From Phycomyces nitens (taxonomy: Eukaryota > Mucoromycota > Mucoromycetes > Mucorales > Phycomycetaceae), in the NCBI GenBank assembly GCA_022702545.1, contig JAHRBC010000006.1, forward strand, positions 2,852,001 through 2,916,000: 64,000 nt of DNA. The letters run 5' to 3'. Positions 10,950-23,086 of this stretch are shown here, piece after piece. The notes beneath the pieces were generated by a model. It made no database searches. It was not told the DNA's origin and was given only the letters and a program-made list of their open reading frames with translations. Both the position numbers and the translations under genes were made by a program. Position 1 is the stretch's first letter; every line of letters begins with the position of its first letter.

Positions 10950-13900
10950 ATGGGAAAGGAAAAGTTAACATATAATAAATGCTTGAGCAAAATTAAGCTC
11001 ACAAAACATACTTTTGTCTGCCACATATGTTCGCAAGAGTGCAGTACATTGTATAATCTTCAGCGACACATTTAAGCCCATGACCCAGTTACCTCTTTGG
11101 ATTCTTCAACTGAGAATGTACTCGATCCCAACCCCACGAGTATTTCTGATTCAGAAAGAGAATTCTACACAGTGGAAGATGATCAAGAAGCAGCATTCCA
11201 AGCTGATCTTTCAGCTATGATTGAGGAAGAACAGGAAGAAGCCATGGGAGAGGATCTTTCATCTCTTAGAGAGAGAATTTTCAACATGGCATCAACAACA
11301 ATTGGCAACAATGCGGAATCAGATCTCCCTGCCTTGGCCTTTGAAGACTGCCAATCACTTTTGGATTTTTCTGCTGCGTCTGGTGAATGGAATCGAAGCA
11401 TACCTCCCTTCTTTCCTTTCCAGAATCTCCAGACTTTAGTCTTGCAAGCCTTTGTCGATGGTGATGACAGCATGATCTCTGTTTCCATGCTTACAAAGAT
11501 CATGTATACTATCAATCTGCTGTTTGAGTTGAAGAAGAAAGCAGATGAGGCCAAAGCAGAGTTCAAGCTGCCAAAGGTTGGAACCTTGTTGAATTATCAG
11601 CACAACAAGTTCAACAAGGTTCCTCTGTTCCCTACGACTGTCAAGAAGGTTACCATCAAGGCCACCTCAAATTTGGGTTCAGGCATCACTGGCCAAGAAA
11701 AGACTGTTGATTGTCACTTCAATTTGCCTTCGGATCATTTACAACTTCTCTTGGCAAACCCTCAAAAGGCACCATATCTTTCAGCTCTCCCTGATTTCAC
11801 TGAAGATCAGTGTCTTTCTGTCCAACAAGGCGAAAAATGGAGAAGAAATCCTTTGTTCCAGCATCTCTTTGTACAAGCAAATGGCAAAGACTTCTGGGTT
11901 GGTGATGTTGTAGTGCTATCCAGTGGACAATCGGTTTTAGTCGAGAAGTTTTACCTCAGAAACACACTCACTCTTTTTGATGGATTTCTTGTTGAACAAG
12001 GCTTTGACAGTGAAGGCCATCCTTTACATAAAGTACAAAGCTCTCCTGTCGCATACGAAATCAAGTACCTGGATTCTGTTTGGCTCCCTCCCATGTTCCA
12101 TAGTCATCCCAAGTACTGGATTTCCTCTGGTGAAGTATCTCTGAACCAAATGCACTATGGCCTGTTGTTTAAAAATCACCCTTTCAAAAAGTCGATATTC
12201 AACAGTGTCAACCAGTTCATTAGATATCAGAAGGCCATTATCACACCACTTGCCATCTTTTCTGACAATACCTCTGGAAATCTGACAAAAACGCATGGTA
12301 TGTATGACAGTGTGTTGGTAAATTTCCCTGCCATGCCTTATGGTATGAGAAACCGATGTGAGAACAACTTCTTTGTCACTGCAGTTTCTCAACAAGCCGG
12401 ATTCAAGTCGACGCATCTGATGCCTGTTCTTGCTGCCGACCTCAAGTCCCTGGAAGATGGTATTGAAATGTACTCATCAGTCTATAACGAGAATGTAACT
12501 GTCTGTGCTCCGTTGCTCTTCATTACAGCTGACAACGCCCGCCATGCTGAACTTGTTGGCTTGAAGCACTCAACGTCTAATTTTCCTTGTAGAAAGTGCT
12601 ACTACTGCAACTTGGGAAGAGTGTCTTTTGATGAGTTCAACTCTGATCATCTTGTGGTAATTAAAGGTTTTTGGGGAACTTATAGATACTGTGAGAGTGT
12701 TATTTATTGAAGAAAGAATATTATGGTGGTTTATATAGTTATTATTCTAGTTCCCTTGTTCTATTAATCTCTATTGTGTAATGGTCAGTTATCACTGTAG
12801 TAGTATGAAGTGTACGTATGCCTGGTGTGTAACTGCTCCTGGGATGTTATCTTGCCATGGTCATTAGCAAAGAGGAACCAGATATTGGTTGTGGAGTTTG
12901 TATTTCACTCAAATGTGGTGTGTATACCACACATCTGGTTTGCCACTGTCCACACAGATCAAAGGAACATTTTGAGCTTGCTGCCACTGACCCAACCCGC
13001 AAAGAGAAGGCAATTCCTGGTGTCTTACCAAACATCGACGACCTTTACCTGGAAATAGAGAAGACAACCGATAAGACACTTATTCTTGCTGATCTTGGAT
13101 ATAGTAATACCGGTACCGAAAACCTACTGTGTCTGCAGTCGTTTGATCCTGCCCTTGATACACCTGTAGAGATTTTGCATACTGTGGCTCTTGGAGTATG
13201 TAAATACCTTGTTAATCATTTGTTCAAGGAAGTTTTAAAGGGAAACACTGCTTCACAAGTAAAGTTGTCTGATCTGTTGGAACAAGAAAAAGGTTCTAGG
13301 GACTTTACAAGGACTTTCAGGAAGAAGCTTAGACATAGTGGATCTTACCTTGGCAAGGAGTTCAAGATTCTGGTGCAAGTTCTGCCGCCAATACTTAATG
13401 CTGAATTTGCAGATGACCCAAAAGTTTGTATGATTGCCAAGCCCTTTACAGAACTTGGTATTCTATCATCTTTACTGTTTGTTTGAGAGATAACCACTGA
13501 CTTTGATCAATATCTCAACAACATCAATAATGCTGCTTGTCGTCTGGTCAAGTCCTTGCACGAATATGATATCTATGCCAATACCAAGTTCAGCCTGACC
13601 CTGAAGACCCACCTTCTGCTACACCTGAAAGAAGACATCAAGAGGTTTGGTTGTGCTTTACATTTTGAGACCAAGAAAGGTGAACAATTCAACAAGTTCA
13701 TCCGGACTCATTTGGTGTATTCCAACCATCATGCTGATAACAGGGATCTTACCCATAAGTTTGGAAAGCAAGATATGCTCAGACACATTGCTAATGGAAG
13801 CTCATGGATTGACAGGACTACAGGAACTTGTGTACAAAGTGGACCCGGTATATCTGCCTTCCTTCATGATCAAGGAAGCAATTTTTCTGACAATTACTTT

Positions 13901-14251
13901 GGTAAGCGTCAGGAATTTGTGGACAACAATCATGTAAACAGAAAGATTGTTGCTGGTGTCTCTGTCGCGTTTTCTTACAACCGTGATGCCAACAGACTGT
14001 TTGCTAGAAAGGTGGTAGAAAGTAATGGTGTTTTGTACATTCAGCATTACCAACTTTCCTCACCCAACCTGAACTTGGCAACAGTTGGCTGCCAAGCAAC
14101 TGAAAAATACTGCAAGTTAGAAGATGTCAGAATTGAATGCATGCTACATATGACCTTAGGTGAGCGCCTTTCTCGCATCAACCTCTTCAAGTTTGGATCT
14201 TATCACTTCTTTTGCAAAAACTACTTCCGTTTTTTTACTTTAAATCAATAA
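10950..14251 (+). pseudogene. B1 transposase, broken copy
   Basis: Same gene as the intact one in B2, with the same ATG context (start 10950, MGKEKLTYNKC) and the same C-terminus ending TLNQ at 14251. Breaks seen: CAG to TAA just after the zinc finger (about 11073, RHI then stop), a 279-bp insertion at 12653-12931, and CGA to TGA at about 13484 (LLFV then stop). Otherwise the two copies differ by scattered substitutions, many of them silent. The longest open piece, 11097-12710, ends inside the insertion and is not a separate gene. Confidence 0.9.
12653..12931. mobile_element. 279-bp TG..CA insertion (short solo LTR or MITE)
   Basis: Absent from the B2 copy of the gene. Its ends are TGTGGTA and TACCACA, a 7-bp inverted repeat, and CATCT is duplicated at 12648-12652 and 12932-12936. 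TG..CA ends and a 5-bp duplication fit an LTR left after recombination. The small size and lack of a visible TATA/AATAAA pair leave a MITE possible. No reading frame of note. Confidence 0.75.
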
Positions 14252-15953
14252 AATTCTTTCTTCTTTGTCCTCTTTTTTTAAAGTGCTTTTTAATTTCAGT
14301 TTGGGCTGTTAACTATTTCTATTGGCTATTTGCCAAAAAGTAACTGTTGTATCCAACATAATCGTAGATTGAAACATTAACACAAATTACCAATATTGAA
14401 ACATATTGAATAACTAACCTACTGGAAGTGCACTAAAGAGTGTACCTTTCCAAATACATTATTCATATGTAAAGACACACTAACAACTAGTACTAACATA
14501 CTGGTTAATAGTACTAAGTAAAATAACAAGTCATATCTAATAGTTGGTAGCACTGCAAAAATGGTGTTAAATCAATGATTAATTGTGGGGTGTTATTATC
14601 AATAACAGTATATGAAAAATTGCAACTCAGGGAAAATCCTTTGGTTAGTATCATTGACAGATATAAGCATGTCTTATTGGTTAGATAGATTACGGAGTAC
14701 CTGAAAGTAATAATAAAACTATAAAGGAATGGGCAATAAACTACTGCTATTATATATTCTCTTTTGATATAAACCCTAAAAAATGTTTGCCATTCCCAAT
14801 GCTAATGAAGTTGAATGCCGATGCTCGAAATGCGTTTGCAATCCTGCTGGCTACATGATCACTGCCAAAAGAACTGCCAAGCGTCATGCTCAGAGTGACA
14901 AAGACAGAGAATTGGATAGAAATATCAATCGTAAATAAAATGGCTATTATATAGTGTGGGCTGTAATATTAATAATATTTTAAATAGTCTTGCCCGTCCA
15001 TCAAAGCAGTGTTGATGTGGACATGGAAGCAATTGAATTTGAAGAGGACATTGAATGTACATAGTATTTTATTTTTTATACTCAATATACACTTTACTTA
15101 TGCTCGGTTTCAATAGATGACAGTTACTCTAATGATGTACCGTCATCACACCAAAAGAAATTTGATTACTAATTTGGACAGGTTTTCAGCACTTTTATCA
15201 GCGCTTGCTGGGAACAATAAATCGCCTTATATAGAATAAGGAAATCTGGCCATAGAATGGGTTTAAATTATAGCTGCTAAAACGAATTTGGAAATAATGG
15301 GTTTTGGAATACAGCAATTTTATTTAGAAAAAATATTGGGAAAATATTAGGGGGGTTCAACTTTTATTAGAATTAGAATTAGAATTAGGCCACTACTAGG
15401 CCACTACTAGGCTTTTACTTGGCCTTTGCTTGATACCTGTCCAGAATTTACCTGGCTACTTGGACTCCAGCAAGGTTCACTGACATGATATATGGACAAG
15501 CAAGGTTGCAGTGTAAAGAGCCAGGGTCACAGACAAACTATTCATATAACCACAGACAGAAATATCCATTGCTAGTATTGAAAAATGGCAAAAGTTAGTA
15601 GTTGTATTTACACTGATAATTATATAGTAAAATACCTTTGTTATGGATGAAGAATGATGCTGTTTTGTATGCCATTTCCTTGTCTAAAATGTAAACCATG
15701 TGTTAGTATGTGAAGTGTTTTAGCTTGCAGTGGCTTGTTTATTCATGTAAAAGCTTACCTCATAATGACAAGCACTTGATTAAAAGGATCTTGATTAATT
15801 AACAAGTACAAAAGTAATATATGGTTTATTTTATTTACCAGAACTGATCAGAAGCATGATTTGAGTATTCTCTATAAAACTAGAGTATTAATCATCAGTC
15901 ATTACAATTTTTGTTTGATGAGTAAGAAAAAAAGAGAAAAAAATCGACTAGTA

Positions 15954-16847
15954 TGGTGCATTCGGACTTAGATATCAACTTTTTTACGCACTTTTCAAAA
16001 GCCTAAGACTTTTGCAAAAATAAATATATCAAAAATCTGAGCCGCGCGTTAGAAAGCCATAGTATTGATTAATGTATCCCACGGCTTCATTTTTAATTAA
16101 ATGGCGTTAAAGAAAAGCCTTAGTGTTTTAAAGATATGCTGGTAAGCGACAATTACATAGCGGAGATCATAATTTTCATGAAATTGAAACAGGCTGAAGG
16201 GCTATTGTTGGAAATTTAAAAAAATTATGAGGAAAAATGCAGGTCACGTGCTTGTGACTTCGTATTTTTGTACCTGATCAACCGTAAGGTAGTCAAAAAA
16301 AAGGTTAAATATGTATAAATTTTATATAATACATTCGGACTTTTATATCAGCATTTTCACGTACTTTTCAAAAGCCTAAGACTTTTGCAAAAATAAAGTT
16401 ACAAAAAATCTGAGCCGCGTGTTAGATAGCCATTGTACTGTTTAATGTATCCCGTGGCTTTGTTTTTAATTAAAAAGCTTTAACAAAAAGTCTTAGTGTT
16501 TTAAAGATTTGCTACATGCATTCGGACTTTTATTTCAACCTTTTCACATACTTTTTCAAAAGTCTAAGACTTTTGCAAAAATGAAGTTACAAAAAATCTG
16601 AGCCGCGCATTAGATAGCCATTGTACTTTTTAATGTATCCCGCGGCTCTATTTTTAATTAAACAACTTTAACAAAAAGCCTTAGTGTTTTAAAGATTTGC
16701 TAGTAAGAGACGGTTACATAGCGGAGATAATAATTATATTTTGCAGTATGTCGGATGTTAAATATCATTATTTTTTACCTGCGGAGTTTTATCAAATGAA
16801 ATTGAAACAAATTCGACAAAAGTCAATAGTTAAAGCTAAATGCACCA
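15954..16847. mobile_element. 894-bp MITE-like insert with TA duplication
   Basis: Not present in B1 at the same place. Ends TGGTGCATT and AATGCACCA, a 9-bp inverted repeat, flanked by TA at 15952-15953 and 16848-16849, as for Tc1/mariner-type movement. Inside are three diverged copies of a unit starting (G/A)CATTCGGACT at about 15958, 16331 and 16518. Each copy runs through a CTAAGACTTTTGCAAAAAT segment and a CTGAGCCGCG segment. The open frame at 16697-16909 is not a gene. Confidence 0.85.
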
Positions 16848-16982
16848 TAAAAATAAGAAGAAAAGAAAAAAAATGCCAAGACAAAATTCAAAGTCAGAAA
16901 ACTATTTAAGTAATCATTGGTCTAATTGTTGACAGGCACCTTCTTTGGTTTTCTTTTTTCATTTACTCAACATCACTTTATA

Positions 16983-19900
16983 ATGGGAAAGGAAAAGTTA
17001 ACATATAATAAATGCTTGAGCAAAATTAAGCTCGTAAACCATTCTCTCGTCTGCCACATATGTTCGCAAGAGTGCAGTACATTGTATAATCTTCAGCGAC
17101 ACATTCAGGCCCATAATCCAGTTACCTCTTTGGATTCATCAACTGAAAATGTACTCGATCCCAACGCCACAAATATTCCCGATTCACAAAGAGAATTTAA
17201 TGTTGCGGAAGATGATCAAGAAGCAGCATTCCAAGCTGATCTTTCAGCCATGATTGAGGAAGAACAGGAAGAAGCCATGGGAGAGGATCTTTCATCTCTT
17301 AGAGAGAGAATTTTCAACATGGCATCATCAACAATTGACAGCAACAGGGAATCGGATCTTCCTACCTTGGCCTTTGAAGACTGCCAATCTCTTTTGGATT
17401 TTTCTGCTGCGTCTGGTGAATGGAATCGAAGCGTACCTCCCTTCTTTCCTTTCCAGAATCTCCAGACTTTAGTCTTGCAAGCCTTTGTCGACGGTGACGA
17501 CAGCATGATCTCTGTTTCCATGCTTACAAAGATCATGTATACTATCAATCTGCTGTTTGAGTTGAAGAAGAAAGCAGATGAGGCCAAAGCAGAGTTCAAG
17601 CTGCCAAAGGTCGGAACCTTGTTGAATTATCAGCACAACAAGTTCAACAAGGTTCCTCTGTTCCCTACGACTGTCAAGAAGGTTACCATCAAGGCCACCT
17701 CAAATTTGGGCTCAGGCATCACCGGCCAAGAAAAGACTGTAGATTGTCACTTCAATTTGCCTTCAGATCACATACGTCTTCTCTTGGCAAACCCTCAAAA
17801 GGCATCATATCTTTCGGCTCTCCCTGATTTCACCGAAGATCAGTGTCTTTCTGTCCAGCAAGGCGAAAAATGGAGAAGAAATCCTTTGTTCCAGCATCCC
17901 TTTGTACAAGCAAACGGCAAAGACTTCTGGGTTGGTGATGTTGTGGTGCTATCCAGTAGACAATCGGTTTTAGTCGAGAAGTTTTACCTCAGAAACACGC
18001 TCACTCTTTTTGATGGATTTCTTGTTGAACAAGGCTTTGACAGTGAAGGCCATCCTTTACATAAAGTACAAAGCTCTCCTGTCGCATACGAAACTAAGTA
18101 CCTGGATTCTGTTTGGCTCCCTCCTATGCTCTATAGTCATCCTAAGTACTGGATTTCCTCTGGTGAAGTATCTCTGAACCAAATGCACTATGGCCTGTTG
18201 TTCAAAAACCATCCTTTGCAAAAGCCGATATTCAACAGTGCCAACCAGTTCATTCGATATCAGAAGGCCATTGTCGCCCCACTTGCTATCTTTTCTGACG
18301 ATACCTCTGGAAATCTGACGAAAACTCATGGTATGTATGACAGTGTGCTGGTAAACTTCCCTGCCATGCCATATGATATGAGAAACCGACGCAAAAACAA
18401 CTTCTTTGTCACTGCAGTTTCTCAACAAGCCGGATTCAAGTCGACGCATCTGATGCCCGTTCTCACTGCCGACCTCAAGTCCCTTGAAAATGGTGTTGAG
18501 ATGTACTCGTCAGTCTATAACGAGACTGTAACTGTCTGTGCTCCACTGCTCTTCGTTACGGCTGACAACGCCCGCCATGCTGAACTTGTTGGCTTGAAGC
18601 ACTCAACGTCCAATTTCCCTTGTAGAAAGTGCTACTACCGCAACTTGGGAAGAGTGTCTTTTGATGAGTTCAACTCTGATCATCTGGTTTGCCACTGTCC
18701 ACGCAGATCAAAGGAACATTTTGAGCTTGCTGCCGCTGACCCAACCCGCAAAGAGAAGGCAATTCCTGGTATCTTACCGAACATCGACGACCTTTACCTG
18801 GAAACAGAGAAGCCAACCGATAAGGCGCTTATTCTTGCTGATCTTGGATATAGTAATACCGGTACTGAAGACCTACTGTGTCTGCAGTCGTTCGATCCCG
18901 CCCTTGATACACCTGTAGAGATTTTGCATACTGTTGCTCTTGGAGTATGTAAATACCTTGTTAACCATTTGTTCAAGGAAGTTTTAAAGGGAAACACTGC
19001 TTCACAAGTAAAGTTATCTGATCTGTTGGAGCAAGAAAAAGGTTCTAGGGACTTTACAAGGACTTTCAGAAAGAAGCTTAGACATAGTGGATCTTACCTT
19101 GGCAAGGAGTTCAAGATTCTGGTGCAAGTTCTGCCGCCGATTCTTAATGCTGAATTCACAGACGACCCAAAAGTTTGTATGATTGCCAAGCCCTTTACAG
19201 AACTTGGTATTCTATCATCTTTACTGTTTGTTCGAGAGATAACCACTGACTTTGATCAATATCTCAACAACATTGATAATGCTGCTCACTGTCTGGTCAA
19301 GTCCTTGCACGAATACGATGTCTATGCTAAGACCAAGTTCAGCCTGACCCTGAAGACCCACCTTCTGCTGCATCTTAAGGAAGACATCAAGAGGTTTGGT
19401 TGTGCTTTACATTTTGAGACCGAGAAAGGTGAACAATTTAACAAGTTCATCCGGACTCATTTGGTGTATTCGAACCGTCGTGCTGATAACAGGGATCTTA
19501 CCCATAAGTTTGGAAAGCAAGATATGCTCAGACACATTGCTAACGGAAGCTCATGGATTGACAGGACTACAAGAACTCGTGTACAAAGTGGACCCGGTAT
19601 ATCTGCCTTTTTTAATGATCAAGGAAGCAAATTTTCTGACAATTACTTTGGTAAACGTCAGGAATTTGTGGACAACAATCATGTAAACAGAAAGATTGTT
19701 GCTGGTGTCTCTGTCGCGTTTTCTTACAACCATGATGCCAACAGACTTTTTGCTGGAAAGGTGATAGAAAGTAATGGTGTTTTGTACATTCAGCATTACC
19801 AACTTTCCTCACCCAACCTGAACTTGGCAATAGTTGGCTGCCAAGCAACTGAACAATACTGCAAGTTGGAAGATGCTAGAATCGAATGCATGCTACATCT

Positions 19901-20000
19901 GACCTTAGGTGAGCACCTTTCTCGCATCAACCTCTTCAAGTTTGGATCTTATCACTTCTTTTGCAAGAACTACTTCCGTTTTTTTACTTTAAATCAATAA
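16983..20000 (+). CDS. B2 transposase: C2H2 finger plus divergent Tnp2-like domain
   Basis: Single open frame of 1005 aa from the ATG at 16983. The frame is open 19 codons further up, but with no ATG. A C2H2 finger, VCHICSQECSTLYNLQRHIQAH, lies at about residues 23-44, then a Glu/Asp-rich stretch. The catalytic region resembles the layout of the Tnp2 proteins here. TADNARHAELVGLKHS..FPCRKCYY parallels CDIPAARKTCGFTSH..ACHKC, VEILHTVALGVCKYL parallels DPMHNLFLGTAKRMM, and HLLLHLKEDI then GEQFNKFIR parallels HLHLHL then FERYNG. These parallels are my alignment by eye. The VEILHTV..G..KY block is common in fungal transposon proteins. No break was seen, so this is probably the functional copy of the family. 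Confidence 0.85.
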   Translation: MGKEKLTYNKCLSKIKLVNHSLVCHICSQECSTLYNLQRHIQAHNPVTSLDSSTENVLDPNATNIPDSQREFNVAEDDQEAAFQADLSAMIEEEQEEAMGEDLSSLRERIFNMASSTIDSNRESDLPTLAFEDCQSLLDFSAASGEWNRSVPPFFPFQNLQTLVLQAFVDGDDSMISVSMLTKIMYTINLLFELKKKADEAKAEFKLPKVGTLLNYQHNKFNKVPLFPTTVKKVTIKATSNLGSGITGQEKTVDCHFNLPSDHIRLLLANPQKASYLSALPDFTEDQCLSVQQGEKWRRNPLFQHPFVQANGKDFWVGDVVVLSSRQSVLVEKFYLRNTLTLFDGFLVEQGFDSEGHPLHKVQSSPVAYETKYLDSVWLPPMLYSHPKYWISSGEVSLNQMHYGLLFKNHPLQKPIFNSANQFIRYQKAIVAPLAIFSDDTSGNLTKTHGMYDSVLVNFPAMPYDMRNRRKNNFFVTAVSQQAGFKSTHLMPVLTADLKSLENGVEMYSSVYNETVTVCAPLLFVTADNARHAELVGLKHSTSNFPCRKCYYRNLGRVSFDEFNSDHLVCHCPRRSKEHFELAAADPTRKEKAIPGILPNIDDLYLETEKPTDKALILADLGYSNTGTEDLLCLQSFDPALDTPVEILHTVALGVCKYLVNHLFKEVLKGNTASQVKLSDLLEQEKGSRDFTRTFRKKLRHSGSYLGKEFKILVQVLPPILNAEFTDDPKVCMIAKPFTELGILSSLLFVREITTDFDQYLNNIDNAAHCLVKSLHEYDVYAKTKFSLTLKTHLLLHLKEDIKRFGCALHFETEKGEQFNKFIRTHLVYSNRRADNRDLTHKFGKQDMLRHIANGSSWIDRTTRTRVQSGPGISAFFNDQGSKFSDNYFGKRQEFVDNNHVNRKIVAGVSVAFSYNHDANRLFAGKVIESNGVLYIQHYQLSSPNLNLAIVGCQATEQYCKLEDARIECMLHLTLGEHLSRINLFKFGSYHFFCKNYFRFFTLNQ

Positions 20001-20265
20001 AATTCTTTCTTCTTTGTCCTCTTTTTTTTTCAAAGTGCTTTTTAATTTCAGTTTGGGCTGTTAACTATTTCTATTGGCTATTTGTCAAAAAGTAACAGCG
20101 AGATTCAATTTTAGAAGTACCGACTCTCCCAAATTAGATTTATTCAGATTATTCTGAAAAACAGGCAATTTTCAGCTCAGAATTGACTTTTATAGGCAAA
20201 AAAACCTTGTTTTAAACTCAATGACCCTAAATTACCATATTTATACGAGAATTTCTTTTGGTGTG
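20001..20265. other. B2 3' flank and right terminal region
   Basis: Non-coding end of B2. It starts with TTTAAATCAATAAAATTC, including an AATAAA polyadenylation-like signal just after the stop, and runs to the right inverted repeat. The last roughly 170 bases are repeated at 32523-32696, which identifies the detached right end of B1. Confidence 0.75.
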
Positions 20266-23086
20266 ATCCATGGAATATCCCGATGGGTTCTTACCTCTTT
20301 CGGCCGAAGATTTTCTTTTTGGAACAGATGAGCTCATTGAAGAATATTCATCTGAGCATGAATCGTCTGATGAAAATGCCGAGGAAGAAGAGGCCGAGCA
20401 GGGTGAAGGTCAGCAATAAACAAGTGTTGCTAGTGCCTTTGGATAAAAGATATTAATATTTAATTATCATTAATACTCACAGAGAATTCAGCCAATCTTC
20501 CTGAAGATCCATGGCATAGATTGATAGCCATTTTTCTTGTCATGTTTATTTCTTCCTTTGTTGTTGATGAGGGTGCCGTGATATTGATTTCATTCATTAA
20601 CGCAATCTTGGAGCACTATGGGGAAAGCTTCAGACTCCCAACAAGTATCCCCGGTTTAAAGAAGATGACTGGATACAGTGCTATGACAAGTGGTGTGTCA
20701 ACATTTGTTGCATGCAGTGATTGTCACACTCTGTATAAAAGCAATAGTGAAGTACCTACTTGTTGTACTGGAAAGAAACTTGGCCGCCAGAATGAATGTG
20801 GAAACAGTCTGTTCAAGTCTGGAATTAGTAATGGATTGACTGCAAAGCGCACTTTTGTATACAACTCGCTGAAAACTGCCTTGGCAAAGCTTTTCAAGCG
20901 TCCTTCATTTGAAACAGCCATAAACATGTGGAATTGTGGTCCAAAGGTTCCTGGCACCATGTTTGATGTTTATGATGGAAAGATGTGGAAGGAGTTTGTG
21001 GACGAGGACGGCATGCAGTTTGTGGCCAAAGAAAGATCATTGCTGTTAACACTCAACATCGATTGGTTCCAGCCTTTTGATGGGGTAACTTATTCTTGCG
21101 GTGCGATATATCTTACAATCAACAATTTGCCAAGAGATGAACGTAATAAGATGGAGAATGTGATTCTCATTGGGCTCATGCCAGGTCCCAAAGAAGCAAG
21201 CACTGCTGAGATCAACAACTACCTGCGCCCCCTTGTTGATGAGCTCAAGGATCTGTACACTGGTATCAGTATTGATACGTATAGTCGTTCTGGTGCTTTG
21301 GTTCGTGCTGCTCTGCTGATGGTTGCATGTGATATACCTGCTGCAAGAAAGACATGCGGATTCACTTCTCACAACAGCAGAAACGCATGCCATAAGTGCA
21401 ATCGGCACTTTTTCCGTTTTGAAGGCACATCCATTGTTGACTATTCTGGATTCAACTCTTCAGAGTGGATTGGCCGCACAAAAGAAGAGAACCGCCAGCA
21501 TGCCATCATGTGGAAAAACGCAGCAAGCTTGACAGAGAGAAAGCAATTGGAAGTTGAGAATGGAGTGCGGTGGTCTGAGCTTCACCGCCTTTCATACTTT
21601 GAGCCAGTCAGGGCAACCATTGTGGACCCGATGCACAACCTCTTCCTTGGAACGGCCAAGCGCATGATGGAAAAGTGGATCCTGTGTGGTCATCTTGATG
21701 ATAACGACCTTTGTGAGATGCAGGTTGAGGCAAACACGATTACATTGCCCATGGAATATGCCACTCTCACCACCAAGATCGCAAAGGGATTTCCATTCAT
21801 GAAGGCAGATGAATGGAAATCATGGTGCTTGATTTACTCGCCTGTTGTGCTGAAGGGACGGTTGGAAGATAATCTGTTTGCCAACTGGATCGAGTTTGTT
21901 GATGCCTGCCGATTATTGACGAAGCCAACAATCAGTGAAGAAGAGGTTGAGCTTGCTCATGATAGTCTCGAGAGATTCTGCAGTGGGTGTGAAGAATTGT
22001 ACGAGCATGACGTCCTGTCTCCAAACATGCACCTTCACCTCCATTTGAAAGAGACAATCCAAGATTTCGGGCCCATTTATGGATATTGGCTGTTCAGCTT
22101 TGAACGCTACAATGGGCTTGTCAAAGGCTTTAATACCAATCGTAAAGCCGGTTTTGAGAAGACGTACATGAATAAGTTTGTCCAAAGTGGTTCAAAAGGT
22201 GACTTTTACCAAGCTCATCTCGCCACCATCACCAGCCCAAGTCATCTTGCTCTGTTCAACAGACTGTCTCCCACCACTGTGTTTGCGCCTCAGCAAAATA
22301 GGCTGTCGATTTTTCTCTCCCTGCCTTTTTGGAATCAGCAATGGATCCAACAAAGCAAACGTTTGGCAATGAGCCCCTTCCGTCATCTGCCCTGCCATTG
22401 GTCCTGAAAACACCAACAACAATGAGGAAAATTGAGTACGAATGCCTGCTGAAGTATTACAAGATGGAATATGCCGATGATGATCTTTGCAGTGCAAAGA
22501 ACATCATTAGAAGCACAAACTTTGTCAATGACAGAATCCAGAAGTTTACCTCGATAAATCTTCTTGGACAAGTCTATAAAGGCAGCGAGGGGGCAAACGG
22601 AAGAGGTTCATATATCCAGGCAATGTATATTGAGAAAAACGGTGATTCTGGGGAGATATACGCTGGTCGTATTAAATATCTTTTCGTTCACAATTTTTTG
22701 CCAACCCCTACTCCAGCCAACTTTCTTGTGCGCCTGAATCCTCAGCATGTTTTTGCTTTTGTTGAGTGGTATGAAATCCCTTACCATCAACCAAGAATCA
22801 ACCAGGGTATTGAGCTGTATAAGCCAACTTTTCAAAAGTACAACTATGATAATATTTTGCCTGTCCATCGCATCCTTTCGCCAATTGCAATAGGCAATCA
22901 TATTTCTGGTCGTGGTGCAGCCAAAGTTCTTGTCATTCCCTTGCCTAGAAAGCTTTATGCTTAGACTTCTTTTTCTTTTTTATTATTATTATTATTATCT
23001 TTCACTATCTTATATAAAACATACAATACTTGTGTATTCAAAACAATATTAATGAAAGTATAGGAATGAGAGATGCAAGTAATTGT

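Larger units (their letters stand above)
15147..20265 (+). mobile_element. Element B2 (CACACC family) inside the C transposase
   Basis: TIR CACACCAAAAGAAATT at 15147 and its complement ending at 20265, with AT at 15145-15146 and 20266-20267. It is 5119 bp, including an 894-bp insert. It closely matches B1 over the left flank, gene and right flank. It encodes an open transposase, so it may be able to move itself. Its insertion broke exon 3 of the C transposase, so it is younger than C. Confidence 0.93.
14783..22964 (+). pseudogene. C transposase (Tnp2 type), split by B2 and frameshifted
   Basis: Exons 14783-14930, 14988-15056, 15117-15146 continued at 20268-20408, and 20483-22964. B2 sits inside exon 3; removing it and one AT restores the frame across ...NDVPSS/MEYPDG.... 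Exon 1 gives VECRCSKCVCNPAGY with the CxCxxC motif, exons 2-3 are acidic, and exon 4 is catalytic. Exon 4 has NIDWFQPFDGVTYSCGAIY, GLMPGPKEA, VACDIPAARKTCGFTSH, ACHKCNR, DPMHNLFLGTAKRMMEKW and FERYNG, as in the Tnp2 family of CACTA transposases. Near 22326-22330 a run of five T puts the reading frame off by one; the second part (GNEPLPSSALPL to the end at 22964) continues in another frame. The intact length would be about 956 aa. Confidence 0.88.

Noticed and set aside
16697..16909. 70-codon frame within the 894-bp insert
   Set aside because: It crosses the end of the insert into B2, so it is accidental.
20521..22407. Two separate genes at 20521-22407 and 22329-22964
   Set aside because: They are one transposase split by a one-base shift, as comparison with D, E and F shows.
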